This document shows, piece by piece, positions 35,021 through 43,830 of a DNA stretch of 64,000 nt. The stretch is from contig CAJXLB010000001.1 in the NCBI GenBank assembly GCA_913055905.1, forward strand, positions 496,001 through 560,000, written 5' to 3'. Position 1 is the first letter of the stretch. Every line of letters begins with the position of its first letter. Origin of the DNA: an uncultured Winogradskyella sp. (GTDB lineage: Bacteria > Bacteroidota > Bacteroidia > Flavobacteriales > Flavobacteriaceae). The notes beneath the pieces were generated by a model. It saw nothing but the letters and a program-made list of their open reading frames with translations. It was not told the DNA's origin and did no database searches. A program made the translations under genes and the position numbers.

Positions 35021-37120
35021 TTATTTTAGAATTTGAAATGCCGCCAATGCTACAAGATAAGCAAAAACACTCATAACTACTAATTGTAGGATAGGCCATT
35101 TCCAACTATTGGTTTCACGTTTAACAATCGCAAGGGTGCTCATACATTGCATCGCAAAGGCATAAAATAAGAGCAAGGATATACCAGAAGCCAAATTAAA
35201 CAAGGGTCCGCCCAGAATTGGGTTCACTTCTCCTGCCATCCTATTTTTTATGGTCTCTTCTTCGTCACTTCCAACGCTATAAATAGTAGCCAATGTTCCA
35301 ACAAATACTTCTCTAGCTGCAAATGAGCTTAAAATGGCAATTCCTATTTTCCAATCGTAGCCTAAGGGCCTAATGGCTGGTTCTATGGCACGTCCAGTTA
35401 TACCGATAAAGGAATGTTCTAATTTATAGGATGCAATTTTTTGTTGTAATTCATTCTCTGTTAATTCTTGGCTAGCCCAATTTTCGGTAACAATTTGTTC
35501 TGCATTATTAAAATTCTCACCAGGACCAAAGGATGCCAAAAACCATAATACCACTGAGATAGCCAAAATTATCTTACCTGCACCAAATACAAATGCCTTG
35601 GTTTTTTCTACAACGGTAAGAGCTACGTTTTTAAACAACGGCAACTTGTAGTTGGGCATTTCTATAACAAAGAAGGATTTGCTTCTAATTTTTAGAACTT
35701 TATTTAGGAGGTAAGCGGAGCCCACAGCTGTAGCAAAACCAATAAGGTACAAAAGCATTAACGTTAGCGCTTGATAACTGAGGCCTAAAAAACGACCTTC
35801 TGGAATAACAAGAGCAATTATAATCAGATAAACAGGCAATCGAGCTGAGCATGTGGTAAACGGTGTGACCAAAATGGTGATAAGGCGTTCTTTCCAGCTC
35901 TCAATATTTCGTGTGGCCATGATGGCAGGAATGGCGCAAGCCGTTCCAGAGATAAGAGGCACAACGCTTTTTCCGCTTAGTCCAAAGCGCCGCATAATCC
36001 GATCCATTAAGAAGACCACCCGACTCATATAGCCACTTTCTTCGAGCACTGAAATAAATAAGAACAAAAATGCGATCTGCGGAATGAAAATGACAATACC
36101 TCCAAGCCCTGGAATAATACCTTCGCCCAACAAACTTGTAAAAATACCATCTGGTAAAACCGATCGTGTCCATTCGCTAAGGGCCGCAAATGTACTGTCA
36201 ATAAAATCCATTGGAACGCTGGACCAATCATAAATGGCCTGAAAAATTAGCAATAAGATAATGGCAAAAATGAGATAGCCCCAAACCTTATGGGTTAGAA
36301 TACGGTCTAACTTAATTCTAATATCCTTGGCCGTTTTAAGGTCTATAGTCTGTCCTTTTTTCAAGGTATCATTTATAAACTGATAGCGCTTAATGGTCTC
36401 CTTTTGCTGGAGTTTTTTAAGCTCTGCTGAGGATTTGGTTTTGAAATCTTCAATTGAATCAAATTCGTTTCGAGTAACCTTGCCAAAATTGACATCTTGG
36501 GTTATCACCAACCAGAGCTTATAGAGCAATTGGTTAGGGAACGCTTTTCTCAAATTATCAAAATAGTCTTTGTCAATGACGGAGGCATCTAAGCACGGTT
36601 CTGTATTTAGTGCTTTATAATTTGAAATTAATGTTTTTAAATCCTCAATACCTTTATTCTTTCGTGTACTTACTAAGGCAATTTTAGTTTTAAGCTGTTC
36701 TTCTAAATATTCTATATCAAGTGAAATACCCTTGTAGGCCATTCTATCAGACATATTAATCACCAATATGGCAGGTATTTCCAGATCTTTGATTTGGGTA
36801 AACAACAGAAGGTTGCGCTTAAGGTTTTCGACATCGCTAATGACTACGGCAACATCGGGAAAGTCTTTGTCATTTTTATTGAGCAAAAGTTCAATAACAA
36901 CATTTTCATCTAGAGATGAGGCATTTAAGCTGTAGGTTCCTGGAAGGTCAATGATATGGGCTTTGAGATTACGTGATAATTTGCAGACTCCTTCTTTTTT
37001 TTCAACGGTAATACCAGGATAGTTGCCCACTTTTTGGTTAAGGCCTGTGAGTGCATTGAACACAGAAGTCTTACCTGTATTAGGGTTTCCTATTAAGGCA
37101 ACATTGATTTGCTTACTCAT
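35021..37120 (-). CDS. feoB: ferrous iron transporter FeoB
   Basis: A 699-residue inner-membrane Fe(II) transporter. The N-terminal G domain has G1 GNPNTGKTS (residues 11-19), G3 DLPGTYSL and G4 NMSD, followed by the helical GDI region. The membrane part carries both Gate repeats (GYMSRVVFLMDRIMRRFGLS, GTACAIPAIMATRNI, FAAREVFVGTLATIYSVG). It overlaps feoA by 8 bp and abuts the FeoB-associated gene. Length is in the normal range for Bacteroidota FeoB without a fused FeoA domain. Confidence 0.97.
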   Translation of the reverse strand: MSKQINVALIGNPNTGKTSVFNALTGLNQKVGNYPGITVEKKEGVCKLSRNLKAHIIDLPGTYSLNASSLDENVVIELLLNKNDKDFPDVAVVISDVENLKRNLLLFTQIKDLEIPAILVINMSDRMAYKGISLDIEYLEEQLKTKIALVSTRKNKGIEDLKTLISNYKALNTEPCLDASVIDKDYFDNLRKAFPNQLLYKLWLVITQDVNFGKVTRNEFDSIEDFKTKSSAELKKLQQKETIKRYQFINDTLKKGQTIDLKTAKDIRIKLDRILTHKVWGYLIFAIILLLIFQAIYDWSSVPMDFIDSTFAALSEWTRSVLPDGIFTSLLGEGIIPGLGGIVIFIPQIAFLFLFISVLEESGYMSRVVFLMDRIMRRFGLSGKSVVPLISGTACAIPAIMATRNIESWKERLITILVTPFTTCSARLPVYLIIIALVIPEGRFLGLSYQALTLMLLYLIGFATAVGSAYLLNKVLKIRSKSFFVIEMPNYKLPLFKNVALTVVEKTKAFVFGAGKIILAISVVLWFLASFGPGENFNNAEQIVTENWASQELTENELQQKIASYKLEHSFIGITGRAIEPAIRPLGYDWKIGIAILSSFAAREVFVGTLATIYSVGSDEEETIKNRMAGEVNPILGGPLFNLASGISLLLFYAFAMQCMSTLAIVKRETNSWKWPILQLVVMSVFAYLVALAAFQILK

Positions 37121-37340
37121 CGGTAGATTCTATTAAAATATAATTTGCCGTTTCACGTCTAATGGCCAAGTGGGAACCGTTAATATTTAGGTACATAGGG
37201 TCTGCGAAGGGAGCAACTTGAACTAGTTCAACATAATTTCCAGGTAAGCAACCCATTTCCAATAGTTTGAGTGGAATATGTATGGACGATACGTCTTTGA
37301 TAATGGCTTTTTGACCTCGTTTTAATTCTGTTAACGTCAC
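37113..37340 (-). CDS. feoA: ferrous iron transport protein FeoA
   Basis: A 75-residue SH3-like cytoplasmic protein: LKRGQKAIIKDV, LLEMGCLPGNYVELVQVAPF and HLAIRRETANYILIE follow the FeoA pattern. It starts with GTG (37338-37340). FeoA is needed for FeoB activity, probably by contacting its G domain. It overlaps feoB by 8 bp, and a promoter element lies 30 bp upstream. Confidence 0.93.
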   Translation of the reverse strand: MTLTELKRGQKAIIKDVSSIHIPLKLLEMGCLPGNYVELVQVAPFADPMYLNINGSHLAIRRETANYILIESTDE

Positions 37341-37369
37341 CTCTCTTATTTAGAATAATTTTAAAGAAG

Positions 37370-37377
37370 CAAAAATA
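37370..37377 (-). promoter_or_regulatory. -7 element for feoAB
   Basis: Minus-strand TATTTTTG matches TAnnTTTG, 30 bp upstream of the feoA GTG. A degenerate TTTAAAATTATTCTAAA inverted repeat (37349-37365) lies just downstream, over the expected start site. Confidence 0.55.
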
Positions 37378-37417
37378 ACACAAATAAATAAGGTGAATAC
37401 ACCAATTTTTGAAGATT

Positions 37418-38092
37418 TTAAGATTCGTCCTTGAGTATGGCCAAATCTTTTAAAAGTCTATTGATTTCTTCTGGATCAGTACCATCATAAAATCCACGGA
37501 TTTGCCTTTTTTTGTCGATGAGCATAAAGTTCTCGGTATGAATCATATCGTATTCATCGCCATTGCCATCTGTTTTCACCGCTAGATAGCTCTTTCGGGC
37601 CAACTCGTATATCTGTTTCTTATCGCCAGTGACCAAATTCCATTTTCTATCTATAACGCCTTTTTTCTTGGCATAACGCTTTAACTGGGCGACACTATCA
37701 ATTTTTGGTGTTACAGAGTGGGACAGCAGCATCACCTCTTCGTCATTAATAATTTCTTTTTGAATTTGATACATGTGGTCTGTCATTATAGGACAGATGG
37801 TTTGGCAGGTAGTAAAAAAGAAATCGGCAATATAGATTTTATCTTTGTAAGTATCTTGGGTAACAATTTCCCCGTTTTGATTGATCAATTCAAAATCGGC
37901 AATGGTATGATATTTTAATTGATGCTGGATGGTGCTATCTACCAGTTCTTCACTGACCATGGCTGGTTGATAAATAGGTAATGGTTTATCTACATTTAAA
38001 ATATTATAGATAATAGCTATTATGACAATGCATAAAACAGAAAAGAAAATACCAAAGTTTTTGTACCCTTTAAAGAACGAAATGAACGACAT
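37418..38092 (-). CDS. SCO-family (SCO1/SenC) copper chaperone protein
   Basis: A 224-residue protein with one N-terminal membrane anchor (about residues 13-32) and a thioredoxin-like periplasmic domain. The copper-binding CxxxC is FTTCQTICPIM with C96 and C100, and the distal His lies in MIHTENFMLIDKK. SCO proteins deliver copper to the CuA site of cytochrome oxidase or reduce its cysteines. It is upstream of feoA on the same strand but separated by a promoter-containing gap, so it is probably a separate unit. Confidence 0.92.
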   Translation of the reverse strand: MSFISFFKGYKNFGIFFSVLCIVIIAIIYNILNVDKPLPIYQPAMVSEELVDSTIQHQLKYHTIADFELINQNGEIVTQDTYKDKIYIADFFFTTCQTICPIMTDHMYQIQKEIINDEEVMLLSHSVTPKIDSVAQLKRYAKKKGVIDRKWNLVTGDKKQIYELARKSYLAVKTDGNGDEYDMIHTENFMLIDKKRQIRGFYDGTDPEEINRLLKDLAILKDES

Positions 38093-38248
38093 AAGTTACG
38101 TTTATTTGGATTTGCAAATTTACAATACAACTGCCGCTTTGTGAATACATTTAACACATTTGTAGTAAGGAATGCGGCCGTTATTTAAAATGCCGTTAAA
38201 ATAAATTCGATTGCCAATGGAATAATTTTCAAAGTAACCTGAAAACCT

Positions 38249-38256
38249 TACTTTTG
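38249..38256 (+). promoter_or_regulatory. -7 element for the site-2 protease gene
   Basis: TACTTTTG matches TAnnTTTG, 23 bp before the ATG at 38280. Confidence 0.55.
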
Positions 38257-38279
38257 TCCATTGAAATTTGAAGACCTCC

Positions 38280-39623
38280 ATGGAATTTATAATAAAGATA
38301 TCTCAATTTTTGCTAAGCTTGTCCTTATTGATTGTACTGCACGAGCTTGGGCATTTTATACCCGCAAAACTATTTAAAACCAAGGTTGAAAAGTTCTACC
38401 TTTTTTTCGATGTTAAGTTTTCATTATTTAAAAAGAAAATTGGTGAAACTGTATATGGTATTGGTTGGTTGCCTCTTGGCGGATATGTAAAAATTGCCGG
38501 GATGATAGACGAGAGTATGGATAAGGAGCAAATGGCACAACCTCCAAAACCTTGGGAGTTTAGGTCTAAACCAGCTTGGCAGCGCCTTATTATTATGCTC
38601 GGTGGCGTAACGGTTAATTTTATTTTGGCTTATCTCATTTACGTGGCCATGTCTTTTGTCTATGGCGATTCTGATGTAAAGGTAGAAAGTTTAAAAGACG
38701 GTTACTCCATTGAAAATCCTCTTTTGGAAGAACTAGGATTTAAAACAGGCGACAAAATCTTAAAAATAAACAATGTACCCATTGTAAATGATTCAGATAT
38801 AGGGTTTAATCTTATTAGTGCTGAGCAAATTACTATAGAAAGAGCAGGACAGGAACAGGTTATAGATTTACCTGAGGATTTTTTGGGGCGTTACTCAGAT
38901 AGTAGAACTAAAAAGAACTTTGAGTACCGCATACCGTTTATGGTCGGCGTGGTTTCAGATAGCTCATTAAATGTTTCAAAAGGACTTAAGCAGGGCGACA
39001 TCATTACTAAGATAAATGGAGAGGAGCTGAAGTATTTTGACCAGTTACCAAAGCTAACCAAGGGCTTGGAAAACCAAGAAGTAAGCGTTGAGGTATTAAG
39101 GGCAGATGACACCAAAACGAACATGACGCTTAAGTTGGATGAAAACGGAAAGTTTGGGATATTACCTTATAACAATCCCAAACGATTTGAGGAGTTGGGT
39201 TATTATGATATCTTCAGAAAAGAATACACACTAGGTCAAAGTTTTGGCGCAGGCTGGCAAAAATTCACTAAAACAATTAGCAATTACGGTGATCAGTTAG
39301 CAGCGATATTTAATCCTAAAACTGGTGCTTACAAAGGCTTAGGAGGATTTAAAGCAATATACGATCAATTTTCACCAGTTTGGAGTTGGCCTTATTTCTG
39401 GGGCTTAACAGCTTTTTTATCTATTATGCTTGCCATTTTAAATTTGTTGCCTATTCCTGCTTTAGATGGTGGACATGTGATGTTTTTGCTATTTGAAATG
39501 GTGTCTGGAAAAAAGCCAAGCGAGAAATTTTTGGAACGCGCTCAAATTATAGGTTTTTTCATTTTAATTGCCTTGGTATTGTTTGCAAACGGCAATGATA
39601 TTTTTAAGGCAGTTACCAATTAG
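38280..39623 (+). CDS. rseP: RseP-type RIP metalloprotease (site-2 protease)
   Basis: A 447-residue intramembrane zinc protease. The zinc motif HELGH is at residues 21-25 in the first membrane helix, and the third-ligand motif LPIPALDGGHVMF lies near residue 395. Two PDZ-like regions between them include GFKTGDKILKINNVPI and LKQGDIITKINGEEL. It cleaves membrane-bound anti-sigma factors in envelope stress signalling. I start at the ATG at 38280; a TTG four codons earlier is possible. No anti-sigma gene is next to it. Confidence 0.92.
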   Translation: MEFIIKISQFLLSLSLLIVLHELGHFIPAKLFKTKVEKFYLFFDVKFSLFKKKIGETVYGIGWLPLGGYVKIAGMIDESMDKEQMAQPPKPWEFRSKPAWQRLIIMLGGVTVNFILAYLIYVAMSFVYGDSDVKVESLKDGYSIENPLLEELGFKTGDKILKINNVPIVNDSDIGFNLISAEQITIERAGQEQVIDLPEDFLGRYSDSRTKKNFEYRIPFMVGVVSDSSLNVSKGLKQGDIITKINGEELKYFDQLPKLTKGLENQEVSVEVLRADDTKTNMTLKLDENGKFGILPYNNPKRFEELGYYDIFRKEYTLGQSFGAGWQKFTKTISNYGDQLAAIFNPKTGAYKGLGGFKAIYDQFSPVWSWPYFWGLTAFLSIMLAILNLLPIPALDGGHVMFLLFEMVSGKKPSEKFLERAQIIGFFILIALVLFANGNDIFKAVTN

Positions 39624-39663
39624 AAAAGTCTAGAAAACACTATGATTTTTTTAGCGTTTCGTA

Positions 39664-39694
39664 TTGTAGCAATTAAAAAAATACTATATATTTG
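39664..39694 (+). promoter_or_regulatory. promoter of tRNA-Asn
   Basis: TTG at 39664-39666 (-33) and TATATTTG at 39687-39694 (-7), separated by 20 bp, match the Bacteroidota housekeeping promoter. The mature tRNA begins 21 bp downstream. Confidence 0.7.
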
Positions 39695-39715
39695 CGCTCG
39701 CTAAGAAAGCAAACT

Positions 39716-39789
39716 TCCTCAGTAGCTCAGTTGGTTAGAGCATCTGACTGTTAATCAGAGGGTCACTGGTTCGAGCCCAGTCTGAGGAG
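39716..39789 (+). tRNA. tRNA-Asn (anticodon GTT)
   Basis: The acceptor stem TCCTCAG pairs with CTGAGGA, with discriminator G. The anticodon arm TCTGA-CTGTTAA-TCAGA gives GTT at 39750-39752. The T-arm carries GGTTCGAGCC. CCA is not encoded. Confidence 0.96.
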
Positions 39790-39791
39790 CA

Positions 39792-39821
39792 AAAAAGCCA
39801 CTAAACGTTTAGTGGCTTTTT
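39792..39821 (+). terminator. Rho-independent terminator after tRNA-Asn
   Basis: The 30-bp palindrome AAAAAGCCACTAAA / TTTAGTGGCTTTTT is perfect and followed by more T residues. It separates the two tRNA genes into independent units. Confidence 0.88.
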
Positions 39822-39831
39822 GTTTTTGGAT

Positions 39832-39839
39832 TAGATTTG
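39832..39839 (+). promoter_or_regulatory. -7 element for tRNA-Arg
   Basis: TAGATTTG matches TAnnTTTG, 15 bp before the tRNA-Arg 5' end and immediately after the preceding terminator. Confidence 0.55.
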
Positions 39840-39854
39840 TAGTTTAATATCAAA

Positions 39855-39926
39855 GGCCTTATAGTTCAAGGGATAGAACAAGAGTTTCCTAAACTTTAGA
39901 TCCAGGTTCGAGTCCTGGTAAGGCCA
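39855..39926 (+). tRNA. tRNA-Arg (anticodon CCT)
   Basis: The acceptor stem GGCCTTA pairs with TAAGGCC, discriminator A. The anticodon stem AGAGT / ACTTT encloses loop TTCCTAA, giving CCT at 39888-39890, which reads AGG. The T-arm is CCAGGTTCGAGTCCTGG. CCA is not encoded. Confidence 0.95.
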
Positions 39927-39939
39927 CAAAATATTTGAT

Positions 39940-40887
39940 CTAGCTGTATTTTTTCTTTAATTGCTTCAGCATTTCTGTTGTCATACTTTCCAAATCGTAA
40001 TTAGCTTGCCAATTCCAATCCTTCTGGGCTACGCTATCATCTATGGAGGAGGGCCAAGAATCTGCAATAGCCTGCCTAAAGTCGGGTTCGTAGCTAATGC
40101 TAAAATTTGGGATGTGTTTTTTAATGCTATTTGCCAATTCTGCAGGTGTAAAACTTATAGAGGCTAGGTTGTAGGACGATCGGATGGTTAAGTTATTGCC
40201 ATCAGCTTCCATTAAATCGATAGTCGCTTTAATGGCGTCTTCCATAAAGATCATCGGTAGTTCGGTATGTTCATCAAGAAAACAAGTATAATGTCCATTT
40301 TTAAGCGCTTCGTGGTAGATTTCTACGGCATAATCCGTAGTGCCACCTCCTGGCATAGCTTTGTGGCTAATAATTCCAGGATATCTTATACTCCTAACAT
40401 CAACGCCTAATTTTCTGTGATAATATTCGCACCAGCGCTCGCCAACCTGTTTGGTAATGCCATAAACGGTTGTTGGTTCGCAAATGGTATGTTGAGGTGT
40501 ATTTACCTTAGGTGTTGTTGGTCCAAAAACCGCGATACTAGAAGGCCAAAAAACATGTTTAATAACCCCATCTTTAGCCAAATTTAAAACGTGAAATAGA
40601 GAATTCATATTTAAATCCCACGCTTCCATAGGGTATTTTTCTCCCGTTGCACTTAATAAGGCGGCCATAAGGTAGACGGTATCAATATTGTAATTGATGC
40701 AGCAGTCTCTTATAGCATTGAAGTTTTTGGCATCGATGATTTCAAACGGTCCTGAATTTACAAGCTCTAGATTTCGCGTATTTATATCACTTGCTATAAC
40801 ATGATTTGTTCCATATTTGGTGCGCAGTTCTGTGGTTAACTCCGTTCCAATTTGCCCACAGGCTCCAATGATAAGAATTCTTGGCAT
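39940..40887 (-). CDS. tdh: L-threonine 3-dehydrogenase, epimerase (extended SDR) type
   Basis: A 315-residue extended short-chain dehydrogenase. The nucleotide-binding motif is GACGQIG (residues 8-14), and the catalytic pair is Y142/K146 in VYGITKQVGERW. Substrate-region blocks include WPSSIAVFGPTTP and SIRYPGIISHKAMPGGGTTDYAV in two parts. This matches the NAD-dependent, GalE-like threonine dehydrogenases described from Flavobacterium and Cytophaga, which convert threonine to 2-amino-3-ketobutyrate. The zinc-dependent Tdh family is unrelated. No kbl ligase is adjacent. Confidence 0.9.
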   Translation of the reverse strand: MPRILIIGACGQIGTELTTELRTKYGTNHVIASDINTRNLELVNSGPFEIIDAKNFNAIRDCCINYNIDTVYLMAALLSATGEKYPMEAWDLNMNSLFHVLNLAKDGVIKHVFWPSSIAVFGPTTPKVNTPQHTICEPTTVYGITKQVGERWCEYYHRKLGVDVRSIRYPGIISHKAMPGGGTTDYAVEIYHEALKNGHYTCFLDEHTELPMIFMEDAIKATIDLMEADGNNLTIRSSYNLASISFTPAELANSIKKHIPNFSISYEPDFRQAIADSWPSSIDDSVAQKDWNWQANYDLESMTTEMLKQLKKKYS

Positions 40888-41055
40888 TAGATGTTATTAT
40901 TAAATAGTCTTCAAAAATAAACAGAAAAGGCTAAGAGATTTATTAAATATTTCAGAAATTGATGGGTAATATTGTCAACTTCTTAATTGCGAGGATTTAA
41001 AAAATAATTTCAGAAATTATTAGTTTCAGTATATTTAGCACGTATTTATTTTTCG

Positions 41056-41580
41056 ATGAGAGCTTTCAAGATTTTAATAGGTTTTTTCTTTGTAATGGCA
41101 ATGGCATGTGCCGAGGGTGCTGATACCAAATCGGACACCCAAACCAATAAAAAAAAGGACCTAAACAGGATCACGCAGAAAGCGATTGAAAATTTTAATT
41201 ATACGGATTACGCGCTAAGCGCAGAGGCCGAAACGGCTGTCTCTAAGTGGGAGAAATATCAAGAATTAGCCATACAGATCAATTACTTAAAACAGGGAGA
41301 TTTATCCTTTTTTAATTCAGAACGTGAACTAATCATGGAATTTACCGAGGCGTTCTTTGATGAATTACCAAAAGACTTAAACACAAACCCTATAAGTTCT
41401 CGCGTTACCGTAGTTATAACGGCCTTATTAAAACTGAATGATGATCTAAGGTTAGATAATATTTCGCTTCAAAACAGATTAGACAGCCTTAAGCAAGTCT
41501 TGGTAGCCTTTGCCAATCTAAACTTTCAGATCAATAAAAAATTAGAACGCGATCAATTTGACAAAATAAGTCCGGAATAA
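41056..41580 (+). CDS. hypothetical lipoprotein
   Basis: A 174-residue protein with a lipobox (VMAMACAEGAD, Cys at about 18), a charged linker (TKSDTQTNKKKD) and a helical body (AVSKWEKYQELAIQINYL, LDSLKQVLVAFANLNFQ). No domain is recognised. It stands alone, convergent with the TPR gene 22 bp away. Confidence 0.7.
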   Translation: MRAFKILIGFFFVMAMACAEGADTKSDTQTNKKKDLNRITQKAIENFNYTDYALSAEAETAVSKWEKYQELAIQINYLKQGDLSFFNSERELIMEFTEAFFDELPKDLNTNPISSRVTVVITALLKLNDDLRLDNISLQNRLDSLKQVLVAFANLNFQINKKLERDQFDKISPE

Positions 41581-41601
41581 TTAGAGCAATGCTCAAAAAA
41601 C

Positions 41602-42315
41602 CTAATTCTGTTTATTCGTAGAATTTTGAGCAGCTTGTGCCTTTTGCGCTTCTAATGCTTCCCTTGACATTTTAGCCATATTAAAGTTTGGATCTATGGC
41701 CAAAGCATCGTTCATCAGTTTAAGTGCCTTATCAATGTTTGCTGTTTTGTCTTCAGAAAATGTAAGTAGCCCATCTAAGTAGGCCAAAGCCGCCTTCATT
41801 GACGTTTCATAGGGTTGCTGCGTCTCATAATAAGCACGCTTCATATCATCGGTAACATTAGCCTTGGCATAGTCCAAGTTGGCTCTTGCGCCAGCATAAT
41901 CCCCAGTTTGAATTTTCATATCAGCCATTTCATAGGCTAAGTAGACATTAGGATTTCTTTTGTATAGCACCTCGAAGTGCTCTAAGGCCATCTTAGGGCG
42001 GTTAAGATTTTTTAAAGCAAGGGCTTTAAGCTCAACATTCATATCGGAATCAGATTCATTTTTATCAACTCCAACGGTGTTAATGGCTTGCATATAACGG
42101 CCTTCTGAAAGGTACAAATAGGCCAAGGTATCTCTTCTCGCTACAGATGGTTCTAGAATGTTTAAATGGGTCATGGCATTTATAACACCCTGGATGTCAC
42201 CTTGTTTTTTCATTGCCTTGTAGTAGGCTTCGTAGTGGTTCTTTAAATCAGCTGTAGATTGAGCAGCTACACCTATGCTTGTTGAAATTAACAATAAAGC
42301 TATAATTCGTTTCAT
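41602..42315 (-). CDS. exported TPR-repeat protein
   Basis: A 237-residue protein with a signal peptide (MKRIIALLLISTSIGVAAQS) followed by about four tetratricopeptide repeats (for example YLSEGRYMQAINTVGVD, LKNLNRPKMALEHFEVLY, MADMKIQTGDYAGARANLDY, LKLMNDALAIDPNF). A start two codons earlier (42321) is equally possible. TPR proteins scaffold protein complexes; no partner is evident from the neighbours. Confidence 0.82.
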   Translation of the reverse strand: MKRIIALLLISTSIGVAAQSTADLKNHYEAYYKAMKKQGDIQGVINAMTHLNILEPSVARRDTLAYLYLSEGRYMQAINTVGVDKNESDSDMNVELKALALKNLNRPKMALEHFEVLYKRNPNVYLAYEMADMKIQTGDYAGARANLDYAKANVTDDMKRAYYETQQPYETSMKAALAYLDGLLTFSEDKTANIDKALKLMNDALAIDPNFNMAKMSREALEAQKAQAAQNSTNKQN

Positions 42316-42428
42316 TTCCATTCGTTTTTATAAAAACACATAACATATGTGCTTTGTTTAGGTTTCTCATTAAGAGGGGCTAAAACTATAAAATTTTAAT
42401 AAAAGAGGTCTTAAAAATCTATTAATAA

Positions 42429-43244
42429 TTAGGGCTCTATTTTAAAATCATAATCCAAGATTTGTGCCATTTTGGTACTGTCTATAATTTTCCCCTTACT
42501 TTTTAAGGTTGAAGCAAACGTGGGCTCAGGAAGTTCATGCTGTTTGCAAAACTGAACATAGTATGCTTTTCGTTTTGGATGTTTAGGAAAGGCAGCATTC
42601 CATGTTTTGCCCCAGTGGTTGTCGTGGAGTATTCTTTTTATGATGCCAATGCAATCCATTTTATGAATGAGGTTAATTGGTCCTTCAGAGTTGGGTAAAT
42701 TCTTTCGGCCTTGCAGATAATATCCTGGATGCCTGTCGTCACCTATCAATCCTGAAAAGCGAAGGATAGTGGTTGAAATGCCTTCTAGCTCCGTAAATAA
42801 GCGTTCTGCGGCCAAAAGCTGTTTGGCGTTAGTATGGTTGCTGTTGGGCTCTGTGTCTGCGTATATGACTGGAATGGTGTAATCATCTTGAAACACTGAG
42901 GTAGACCCAATAAATAAAATATATTTTACGGATGTTTGGGCCAAGGCCTTGGCTACAAAAGTCATCTCTAGGTCATAGCGCTTATCAGGGTTTTTTCTTA
43001 GACCGGGCGGAACGGCTATAATTAAAATCTCACTGTTAGAAATAAATCCTTCAAAATCTCCTTTAATGCCTAGTTCTGAAATTGAAATTAAGTAAGGCTC
43101 TATATTGTAGTGCTTAAGGATCTCAAGTTTTGTGCTTGTTGTTGTAGAGCCTTTAACTTTAAATCCGGATGCAATAAGCGCTCTTGCCAAATCAAGCCCT
43201 AACCACCCACAACCTAAAATACTTATGCCTGCTTTCAATGTCAA
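42429..43244 (-). CDS. NAD(P)-binding epimerase/SDR-like protein (YeeZ type)
   Basis: A 271-residue Rossmann-fold protein starting SILGCGWLGLDLARALIASG, with the glycine-rich loop GCGWLG. ILFIGSTSVF and LRFSGLIGDDRHPGYYL are shared with the atypical SDR group around YeeZ. The strict YxxxK pair is not evident. No ATG is near: the frame begins with TTG at 43242-43244, or TTG two codons later. A TAACTTTG promoter-like element on the minus strand at 43256-43263 implies a very short leader. Substrate unknown. Confidence 0.78.
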   Translation of the reverse strand: MTLKAGISILGCGWLGLDLARALIASGFKVKGSTTTSTKLEILKHYNIEPYLISISELGIKGDFEGFISNSEILIIAVPPGLRKNPDKRYDLEMTFVAKALAQTSVKYILFIGSTSVFQDDYTIPVIYADTEPNSNHTNAKQLLAAERLFTELEGISTTILRFSGLIGDDRHPGYYLQGRKNLPNSEGPINLIHKMDCIGIIKRILHDNHWGKTWNAAFPKHPKRKAYYVQFCKQHELPEPTFASTLKSKGKIIDSTKMAQILDYDFKIEP

Positions 43245-43314
43245 CTTAATTTGGGCAAAGTTAAGAATAATAGGCGCTGCGTTTTTTGTTTTGCTAACTC
43301 ATTAATTTTAAGTA

Positions 43315-43336
43315 CATTTAGTAGATACACTAAATG
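43315..43336. promoter_or_regulatory. perfect inverted repeat upstream of the CBS-domain gene
   Basis: CATTTAGT, 6-base spacer AGATAC, ACTAAATG is a perfect 8-6-8 palindrome ending 8 bp before the ATG at 43345. It could be an operator or a leader-RNA hairpin affecting translation. Confidence 0.4.
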
Positions 43337-43344
43337 AATCTAAT

Positions 43345-43830
43345 ATGGGCATCAAAAGTTTTCAAGGGTCGCGTAAGCAACAAACGGTTGCAGCACCCAC
43401 AGCATTAAAGGTTAAAGATTATATGACTACCAAGCTTATTACTTTTAAGCCAGAACAATCTGTTCAGGAGGTAGTTGAGTGTTTGATTAAGTACAAAATT
43501 TCCGGTGGACCAGTTGTTAATGATCGCAATGAACTTATTGGTATTATTTCAGAAGGCGATTGTTTAAAACAGTTAAGTGAGAGTCGGTATTATAACATGC
43601 CATTAGAGCATGATAATGTTGAAAAACGAATGGCAAGAGATGTAGAGACCATTGATGGCAATATGGATGTATTTGATGCCGCCAATAAATTCCTTAACTC
43701 TAAACGTCGAAGATTCCCTATTGTTGAGAACGGAAAGTTGGTAGGACAAATAAGTCAGAAAGACATCTTAAAAGCAGCCTTAAGTCTTAAAGGCGAGAAC
43801 TGGAACAGTAAAACCAAAAACGGGAATTAA
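43345..43830 (+). CDS. CBS-domain pair protein
   Basis: A 161-residue stand-alone protein made of two CBS motifs: VKDYMTTKLITFKPEQSVQE with LIGIISEGDCLKQL, and VEKRMARDVETIDGNMDVFD with LVGQISQKDILKAA. Such pairs bind adenosine nucleotides and usually regulate a partner. No enzymatic domain is attached. The first 20 residues are basic and unstructured. Its stop overlaps the converging zinc-ribbon gene by 4 bp. Confidence 0.88.
   Translation: MGIKSFQGSRKQQTVAAPTALKVKDYMTTKLITFKPEQSVQEVVECLIKYKISGGPVVNDRNELIGIISEGDCLKQLSESRYYNMPLEHDNVEKRMARDVETIDGNMDVFDAANKFLNSKRRRFPIVENGKLVGQISQKDILKAALSLKGENWNSKTKNGN

Noticed and set aside
41581-41601. A GAGC-aat-GCTC hairpin between converging genes as a terminator
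   Set aside because: The stem is only four base pairs and has no T tract in the needed orientation.
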